From positions 248,001-312,000 of the forward strand of contig OZ241354.1 in assembly GCA_965199945.1 (NCBI GenBank): a DNA stretch of 64,000 nucleotides, written 5' to 3'. The stretch comes from VXYL01 sp965199945. Its GTDB lineage: Bacteria; Pseudomonadota; Gammaproteobacteria; Pseudomonadales; Azotimanducaceae. Positions within the stretch are counted from its first letter, which is position 1, and each line of letters starts with the position of its first letter. Below are positions 58,706 to 64,000 of this stretch, piece after piece. The position numbers and the translations under genes are program-made. Under the pieces are notes generated by a model. The model was not told the origin of the DNA. It did not search any database and saw only the letters and a program-made list of their open reading frames with translations.

Positions 58706-59962
58706 ATGCAACGTGCCGAGAACGCCAACCCGTCCATGCTCGCGTGGGCGCGGCAAGCGGCCGGTCTCTCCGAGGAACAGGCCGCCCGCAGCGTTGGCTT
58801 GTCGGCATCTGGCCGCAGCACCGCCGTGGAAAAACTCGTCGCCATCGAGTCCGGCGCGACGCATCCGACGCGCAACCAGCTATTGCGCTTCGCCGATGCC
58901 TACCGTCGGCCGCCAACCGTCTTCTACTTGACGTCCCCACCGGCCTCCGGTCGCCACGGCGAGGACTTCCGTACCGCATCCGGCCCTCCGCCAAGCTCCC
59001 AAGAGGCGGCCTTGCTCGATGCCCTGCTGCGAGACGTTCGCGTTCGCCAGAGCATGGTGAAAGCAGCTTTGGAGGACGACGAGGACGTGCGTCGGCCGGA
59101 TCTCGACGGCCGACTGTCGCTCGACGACAGCGTACCGAATGCCGTCGCCACGCTTCGCCGCGCGCTCGATGTCTCGGGCGACGAATGGCACCGTGGCGTC
59201 AACGATCCGTTCGCATTTCTCCGCAGCCGCATTGAGAACTTGGGAGCGTTCGTCCTGCTGGCCGGCGACCTCGGTTCGCACCACACGGTGGTCAGCGAGC
59301 GCGTATTCCGCGGCTTCGCTCTGGCGGACGCCGTGGCCCCGTTCATCGTCGTCAACCACCAAGACGCCATAGCCGCTCGGTCGTTCACGCTGCTGCACGA
59401 GCTCGCGCACATTTGCCTCGGCGCCAGCGGCGTCAGCGCCGATCCGCCATTGACGCCGCCAAGGCGGGCCCACGACCGCATCGAGTTCTTCTGCAACGAC
59501 GTTGCCGGCGAGTTCCTTCTTCCCAGCGACGTCATCTCCTTGCCACGCCGAATAGCGAGCTTCGACGAAGCGCAGCAGTGCGCCGAAGACGTCGCCAGGG
59601 AGCGGCGCGTCAGCGAATCCATGGTTGCTTATCGACTGTGGCGAAATGGCCGGATCGAGCGCGACATCTATCGCCAGCTCCACGCCTTCTACGCACGCCG
59701 ATGGCAGGAAGAGAAGGAGCGCCGACGTGCCCAGATGCGCGAAGTAGAGGGTGGACCAAGTTACTACAGAGTGCGCCGTCATCGACTTGGCGGAGCGCTT
59801 CTTGCCCTAGTAAGGCGGCTGCTTCAGGCCGAGGAACTCGTCCACACCAAAGCGGCAAAGGTGCTGGGCGTGAAGCCAAGCAATGTCGAGCCGCTGTTGA
59901 GGGACGATTCTGATGCAGTTTGGCCTGTCCGACCGACAGCGTCAGGCTTAGGGCGATTGTGA
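58706..59962 (+). CDS. XRE-type helix-turn-helix fused to ImmA/IrrE metallopeptidase
   Basis: 418 residues. The N-terminal helix-turn-helix (MLAWARQAAGLSEEQAARSV) is followed by ATHPTRNQLLRFADAYRRPPTVFYL, the usual link. The peptidase motif is LLHELAHICLGASG (HELAH, about residue 232), then FCNDVAGEFLLPSD. In phage- and ICE-type ImmA proteins this protease cuts a repressor. The C-terminal tail (residues 340-418) is basic and helical and longer than usual. It follows DUF433 by five bases and probably regulates the local toxin-antitoxin cluster or mobile genes. Confidence 0.85.
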   Translation: MQRAENANPSMLAWARQAAGLSEEQAARSVGLSASGRSTAVEKLVAIESGATHPTRNQLLRFADAYRRPPTVFYLTSPPASGRHGEDFRTASGPPPSSQEAALLDALLRDVRVRQSMVKAALEDDEDVRRPDLDGRLSLDDSVPNAVATLRRALDVSGDEWHRGVNDPFAFLRSRIENLGAFVLLAGDLGSHHTVVSERVFRGFALADAVAPFIVVNHQDAIAARSFTLLHELAHICLGASGVSADPPLTPPRRAHDRIEFFCNDVAGEFLLPSDVISLPRRIASFDEAQQCAEDVARERRVSESMVAYRLWRNGRIERDIYRQLHAFYARRWQEEKERRRAQMREVEGGPSYYRVRRHRLGGALLALVRRLLQAEELVHTKAAKVLGVKPSNVEPLLRDDSDAVWPVRPTASGLGRL

Positions 59963-59974
59963 AGGAGCATCGAG

Positions 59975-60235
59975 ATGAGATCAGAGCCGCTTGGCGCCGG
60001 CACTTTGGAGGTTGAAGTTGCCAATGTCTCTCGACACGGCATCTGGCTGCTTTGTCGAGACAGGGAGATGTTCATGTCGTTCAAGGACTTCCCTTGGTTC
60101 AAGGATGCCTCTGTTGCCGCCATCTTTAACGTCGAGGAACCTTCCCCGAATCATTTCTACTGGCCGGATCTGGACATTGATCTCGGCACTCGCACTCTGG
60201 AAGATCCGCGACGGTTTCCGCTCGTGTCCAAGTAG
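59975..60235 (+). CDS. DUF2442 protein
   Basis: 86 residues: VEVANVSRHGIWLLCRDREMFMSFKDFPWFKDASVAAI, then HFYWPDLDIDLGTRTLEDP. This matches the DUF2442 pattern. GGAG lies before the ATG. Members are often encoded next to DUF4160 and are suspected toxin-antitoxin parts; no DUF4160 is seen here. Confidence 0.78.
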   Translation: MRSEPLGAGTLEVEVANVSRHGIWLLCRDREMFMSFKDFPWFKDASVAAIFNVEEPSPNHFYWPDLDIDLGTRTLEDPRRFPLVSK

Positions 60236-60310
60236 CGTGTTGCCGGCATTGGCGGCTGGGCACGGATGGGCTGGATGTAGTAGAGTCTTCACGTCCTTGA
60301 GGAGTGGCCA

Positions 60311-61810
60311 ATGACGACGCCTGCCGACGACGAACCGGACATCAACCTTGCTCCGCCGGCGCTCAAGCCCGCCGCGGGTTCGCCTTGGGGCGACGACGCC
60401 TTGCAGCGCCAGGGCATTGCGTCCGAGTTGAACACGCTCGTAGCCGAACTAGCCCACGGCGAAGACTCCGCGACGATTGCCCTGGATGGCGGCTATGGCA
60501 CCGGCAAGACCTTTGTCTTGGAGCGGTGGGTGCAGGCGATGCAGGATCAGGGGCGGGTCGCCGTATACTACAACGCATGGGAAAACGACTCCGACGACGA
60601 TCCCTTGGTGTCGTTGATCGAGGCGCTGGCATCGGACGACAAGACAGATTGGGGCGGAAGGTCGAAGGCCCTATTGAACGAGCTCTTGGACGGCATCTTG
60701 CGCAAGTACACGGGCGTGGACGCTCTGAGTCTACGTAAGACTCTAGACGACCCAGCTGTCGATTTGATCGGTGCAGCGGCTGCTCGCAGGGCAAATCGTC
60801 AGAAGCTGAAAGAACTGCTGGCAAAGCTCGTGGAAGCGACCCAAGAAGAGGAAGAGTTCGGCGTTGTCGTCGTCATAGACGAGTTGGATCGATGCAGGCC
60901 TACCTTTGCGATTGAACTGTTGGAGCGCGTCAAGCACGTTCTGAACGTGCCGGGCCTAGTGTTTGTGTTCGGCGTGAACATGATAGCTCTTCGGGAGACG
61001 GTGAAGGCGGCGTACGGAGACATAGATGCGCACCAATACCTGCTCCGCATGTTCACGAGGACGTTGCACATGCCTCCGGGCGTCGCTTTCCATGGGCGAG
61101 AGGGAGAAGACCGGGCGGCAAGCTACGTCAAGTATCTAGCAGATCGTCATGGACTTCGAGCGTTCTGCGAGCGATTTCCTTTGCTGAACTCCGAGTTGTC
61201 TACATCGGTGAGATTTCTATCGCTCGTGGCATCCGGCGGCCAGGTTACACCACGAGAAATGGAACGGATCGTGTGGCTATTGGCCAAGGTAGCCTCCACG
61301 TCTTTGCAGCCGGATCGAACTGTACACTCGATGCTGCCGCTTGTATTGACCCCGTTAGCCGTTGTCAGAATTAGGGCACCTGAAGTTTACTACCGGGCTG
61401 TCTCGATTCCAGATCAGGCACCAGCGGTGATCGACTGCCTCTCGGAGTTGGTCGATGAATCCCAACTTGGCGAGGAGTACCGAGACGGGTTGGACGAGCT
61501 GGAAATGACGATGTATCGAGTTTGTCACCAGCACCCACCAGGCAAGCGCAATGTACCACCTCCGGCGTATGTGTCTCTTGGTGAGTACGCACCGGAGGAA
61601 GGCCCGTCGGCGCTTGACGGCCAACACTTGTCGCGTAGATTGACGAACATCGACAAGGAACGAGCAAGAGCGGTTTTGGAACAGGCACCGCCGGAAGACT
61701 ACATATCGGAGGAGGCTAGGATCCGACTACGTCGGGTCTGGACCTTTGCAACCCTGCAGCGCATTACGTCTTGCTTTGACGTAGTGTGGCCAAGGGAACC
61801 GACGCGGTGA
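60311..61810 (+). CDS. KAP-family P-loop NTPase
   Basis: 499 residues. Walker A is LDGGYGTGKTFVLERW (about 59-73), then VYYNAWENDSDDDPLVSLIE, Walker B VVVVIDELDRCRPTFAIELLERVKHVLNVPGLVFVFG (about 186), the KAP hallmark. No clear membrane segment is visible, unlike many KAP proteins. GAGGAG lies six bases before the ATG. Its TGA overlaps the GTG of the DUF1156 methyltransferase by four bases, so the two are coupled. KAP ATPases occur in several bacterial defence gene sets; here it may take the place of the ATPase usually paired with DUF1156. Confidence 0.8.
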   Translation: MTTPADDEPDINLAPPALKPAAGSPWGDDALQRQGIASELNTLVAELAHGEDSATIALDGGYGTGKTFVLERWVQAMQDQGRVAVYYNAWENDSDDDPLVSLIEALASDDKTDWGGRSKALLNELLDGILRKYTGVDALSLRKTLDDPAVDLIGAAAARRANRQKLKELLAKLVEATQEEEEFGVVVVIDELDRCRPTFAIELLERVKHVLNVPGLVFVFGVNMIALRETVKAAYGDIDAHQYLLRMFTRTLHMPPGVAFHGREGEDRAASYVKYLADRHGLRAFCERFPLLNSELSTSVRFLSLVASGGQVTPREMERIVWLLAKVASTSLQPDRTVHSMLPLVLTPLAVVRIRAPEVYYRAVSIPDQAPAVIDCLSELVDESQLGEEYRDGLDELEMTMYRVCHQHPPGKRNVPPPAYVSLGEYAPEEGPSALDGQHLSRRLTNIDKERARAVLEQAPPEDYISEEARIRLRRVWTFATLQRITSCFDVVWPREPTR

Positions 61811-64000
61811 TCCCCAAATCCTGCAAGCGCCTAGCCGAGGTCGACTTCCCCATCGCTGAAGTCTCGCGTCATGCGGTGCGGGAGAAGTCGATTCGGCATG
61901 GGCATCCGAGCACGCTGCATCTGTGGTGGGCGCGACGGCCGTTGGCGTCGTGTCGGGCGGTGCTGATGGCGTTGTTGCTGCCGGACCCGTGCGATGAACA
62001 CTGTCCGGCGGCGTTCAAGGAAGACGCACGGCGGGTGCTGCTTCGGCACGAGGGACGGCCGCGGGGGTGGGATCAGACCATCGAGACGGACGACGGGCTG
62101 CGGCGCATTCTGCTGAAGTTCATCGCGGACTTCGCCAATTGGGACGTGGCGGCGAATCCCGCCTATCTGAAGACCAGCCGCGCCTTGGTGAAGGCGGCGC
62201 ACGGCGAGGAACCGCCGCTGGTGGTGGACCCGTTCGCGGGCGGCGGCTCCATTCCGCTGGAAGCGCTGCGCGTGGGCTGCGAGGCGTTCGCCAGCGACCT
62301 GAACCCGGTGGCCTGCCTGATCCTCAAGGTGATGCTGGAGGACATCCCGCGCCACGGCCCGAAGCTCGCGAACGAACTGCGCAAGGCGGGCAGGGAGATC
62401 AAGGCGGCGGCGGAGAAGGAACTCGCGGACCTCTACCCCAAGGACCCGGACGGCGCGACGCCTATCGCGTACCTCTGGGCGCGCACGGTGCGCTGCGAAG
62501 CGCCGGACTGCGGCGCGGAGATTCCGCTGATGCGCTCGTTCTGGCTGTGCAGGAAGGACAAGCGCAAGCGGGCGCTCAAGCCCGGCGTGGTGCGGCGGCC
62601 GGGGGCGCCGCCGGAAGTGGCGTTCGAGGTGTTCGAGCCGACGGCCGAGAGCGAAGTGCATGGCGGCACGGTGAGCCGGGCGAAGGCCACCTGTCTGTGT
62701 TGCGGGACGGTGCTGCCGCCGGAACGTGTGCGGCTGCAACTGAGCGAACAGCGGGGCGGCGCGGACGCGATCTTCGGCGAGGCGGGGAAGCGCATCGGCG
62801 GGGCGCGGATGACGGCGGTGGTAACGCTCAAGCCCGGCGAGACGGGACGGCACTATCGGCTGCCGACGGATGCGGACTACGCGGCGGTGCGGAAAGCGCA
62901 GGTGCGGCTTGATGGAGTTCTTGGTGATTGGGAGCGGGGCGGCAGGCAGGGGCTTTGTCCGGTGCCGGACGAGCCGCTGCCGCCGATTGGCACGTTGGGA
63001 TTCCGGGTACAGCGCTACGGCATGATGCAGTGGGGCGACCTATTCACGGTGCGGCAGAAGGCCGTGTTGGCCGACTTGGGTGCCTTGACGTCGACCAACG
63101 GAACCAGCATTGGTTCACTTCTAGCTTGTGCGTTTAGCAGGGTGGGAATGAGCAATATGAGCTGCACTCGATGGAACGCAGTAGCGGAGAAGATGCAGCA
63201 CACCTTCGGTAGGCAAGCACTGCCGATTGTTTGGGACTTTGCCGAGGTAGTAGTCACGGCGAATGGGCCCGGCAATTGGCAGAGCGGCTATGAGCTAGTT
63301 GGCGACGTCGTTGAGGAGGCTCGGAGTCTTGGTACCGCAAACGCTCATCTCGCCGATGGAATAGAAAGTCCCCTCTCCGACGAAGCTGCCAAAGTGTGGT
63401 TCACCGATCCACCCTATTACGACGCTATACCCTACGCTGACCTCTCGGACTTTTTCCTCGTTTGGCTCAAACGCACACTGCCAGATCATTCGTTGCTGCG
63501 CGACATCTTCGATCCCGACAACCCACTCTCGCCCAAAGACCGCGAAGCAGTCCAAGACGAAACGAAGACCTGCGAAGGCCGTATCAAAGACAGAGCGTTC
63601 TTTGAAGACGTCATGGGCCAAGCCTTCGCCGAAGGGCGCCGCGTCTTGCAGGAGACCGGCGTTGGCTCGGTGGTCTTCGCCCACAAAACAACCGACGGCT
63701 GGGAGGCGCTGCTTGCCGGCTTGATTCAAGGTGGCTGGACCATCACCGCCTCATGGCCCATCGCCACGGAGATGGGCACGCGCCTCCGAGCCCGCGATTC
63801 CGCCGCCCTAGCCACCAGCGTCCACCTGATCTGCCGCCCGCGCCCCGAAGACGCCCCTATCGGCGAGTGGGCGGACGTCCTCCGCGAACTCCCCAAGCGC
63901 GTTTCCGACTGGATGCGCCGGCTGCAAGGCGAAGGCGTGCGCGGCGCCGATCTGGTGTTCGCCTGCGTCGGCCCGGCGCTCGAAATCTACAGCCGCTACC
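61807..64000 (+). CDS. DUF1156 DNA methyltransferase (anti-phage-associated), runs off the window end
   Basis: At least 731 residues, with no stop before the window end. It starts with GTG inside the KAP stop: CKRLAEVDFPIAEVSRHAVREK, then HPSTLHLWWARRPLASCRAV, the DUF1156 domain. SAM-binding motif I is VVDPFAGGGSIPLEALR (about residue 140). A long insert follows with cysteine pairs (CEAPDCG...LC and CLCCG) that could bind zinc. Motif IV is WFTDPPYYDAIPYADL (about 531), so the base target is probably an amino group (N6-A or N4-C). The segment 63060-63450 is clearly less GC-rich than the rest, suggesting mosaic origin. Known cassettes pair this protein with a SNF2 helicase and a DUF499 ATPase. 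Confidence 0.87.
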   Translation, partial: MIPKSCKRLAEVDFPIAEVSRHAVREKSIRHGHPSTLHLWWARRPLASCRAVLMALLLPDPCDEHCPAAFKEDARRVLLRHEGRPRGWDQTIETDDGLRRILLKFIADFANWDVAANPAYLKTSRALVKAAHGEEPPLVVDPFAGGGSIPLEALRVGCEAFASDLNPVACLILKVMLEDIPRHGPKLANELRKAGREIKAAAEKELADLYPKDPDGATPIAYLWARTVRCEAPDCGAEIPLMRSFWLCRKDKRKRALKPGVVRRPGAPPEVAFEVFEPTAESEVHGGTVSRAKATCLCCGTVLPPERVRLQLSEQRGGADAIFGEAGKRIGGARMTAVVTLKPGETGRHYRLPTDADYAAVRKAQVRLDGVLGDWERGGRQGLCPVPDEPLPPIGTLGFRVQRYGMMQWGDLFTVRQKAVLADLGALTSTNGTSIGSLLACAFSRVGMSNMSCTRWNAVAEKMQHTFGRQALPIVWDFAEVVVTANGPGNWQSGYELVGDVVEEARSLGTANAHLADGIESPLSDEAAKVWFTDPPYYDAIPYADLSDFFLVWLKRTLPDHSLLRDIFDPDNPLSPKDREAVQDETKTCEGRIKDRAFFEDVMGQAFAEGRRVLQETGVGSVVFAHKTTDGWEALLAGLIQGGWTITASWPIATEMGTRLRARDSAALATSVHLICRPRPEDAPIGEWADVLRELPKRVSDWMRRLQGEGVRGADLVFACVGPALEIYSRY

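Overview
The window is GC-rich chromosomal DNA from a bacterium, roughly two-thirds G+C by eye. It carries the order queA-tgt-yajC-secD-secF, one intact tRNA-Ser, and scattered acyl-CoA/flavin/Fe(II) enzymes typical of aerobic proteobacteria. An uncultured, possibly host-associated gammaproteobacterium is my best guess from gene order and toxin-antitoxin density; I see no taxonomic marker gene that settles it.

Layout. (1) 1-30 kb is a defence island. On the minus strand a putative restriction endonuclease (640-1776) overlaps a Dam-like N6-adenine methyltransferase (32-643). On the plus strand there is a very large Eco57I/DrmMI-like adenine methyltransferase gene (1890-8192) split by an IS4-type element with an exact 11-bp target duplication, then an SMC/OLD-like ATPase, a 2151-aa DEAD helicase with a DUF1998-like region and a C-terminal nuclease-like domain (resembling DruE or a DrmA-DrmB fusion), an NYN nuclease, a tightly overlapping operon (small protein, membrane protein, UvrD-like helicase with a RelE-like N-terminus, 106-aa protein) and a SNF2 helicase. 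Toxin-antitoxin genes (HicAB, PIN/AbrB, PIN/RHH, orphan antitoxins) sit between these, mostly on the minus strand, as does a membrane-protein/316-aa pair. (2) 30-41 kb has an acyl-CoA-dehydrogenase-like flavoprotein and a biotin-dependent carboxylase alpha subunit, then three closely packed genes (caspase/CHAT-like protein, AAA ATPase with PD-(D/E)XK nuclease, giant subtilisin) and an enoyl-CoA hydratase. (3) 41.8-52.6 kb is conserved chromosome: secF, secD, yajC, tgt, queA and a DUF2807 lipoprotein on the minus strand; an SDR, tRNA-Ser(CGA), a frame-broken VOC protein, an amidohydrolase and a phytanoyl-CoA-dioxygenase-like enzyme on the plus strand. (4) 52.8-64 kb is a second defence island: a DrmD/HepA-like SNF2 helicase with a DUF3883-like C-terminus, a ClpP-fold serine protease, a chimeric antitoxin with a PIN toxin, more antitoxin-like genes, an XRE-ImmA/IrrE regulator, a KAP-type NTPase, and a DUF1156 methyltransferase cut off by the window end.

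Working model (inference). The plus-strand helicases, methyltransferases and ATPases form DISARM/Druantia-like multi-gene anti-phage systems. Methylation would mark self, SNF2/DUF1998/UvrD motors would scan or unwind foreign DNA, fused nuclease domains would cut, and toxin-antitoxin pairs would stabilise the island or act as back-up. The IS inside the large methyltransferase, and an IS transposase that is itself frame-shifted, suggest that one system is switched off or decaying. A GC-rich palindromic element occurs inside two genes in two different reading frames, and the IS landed on the tip of one copy's hairpin.
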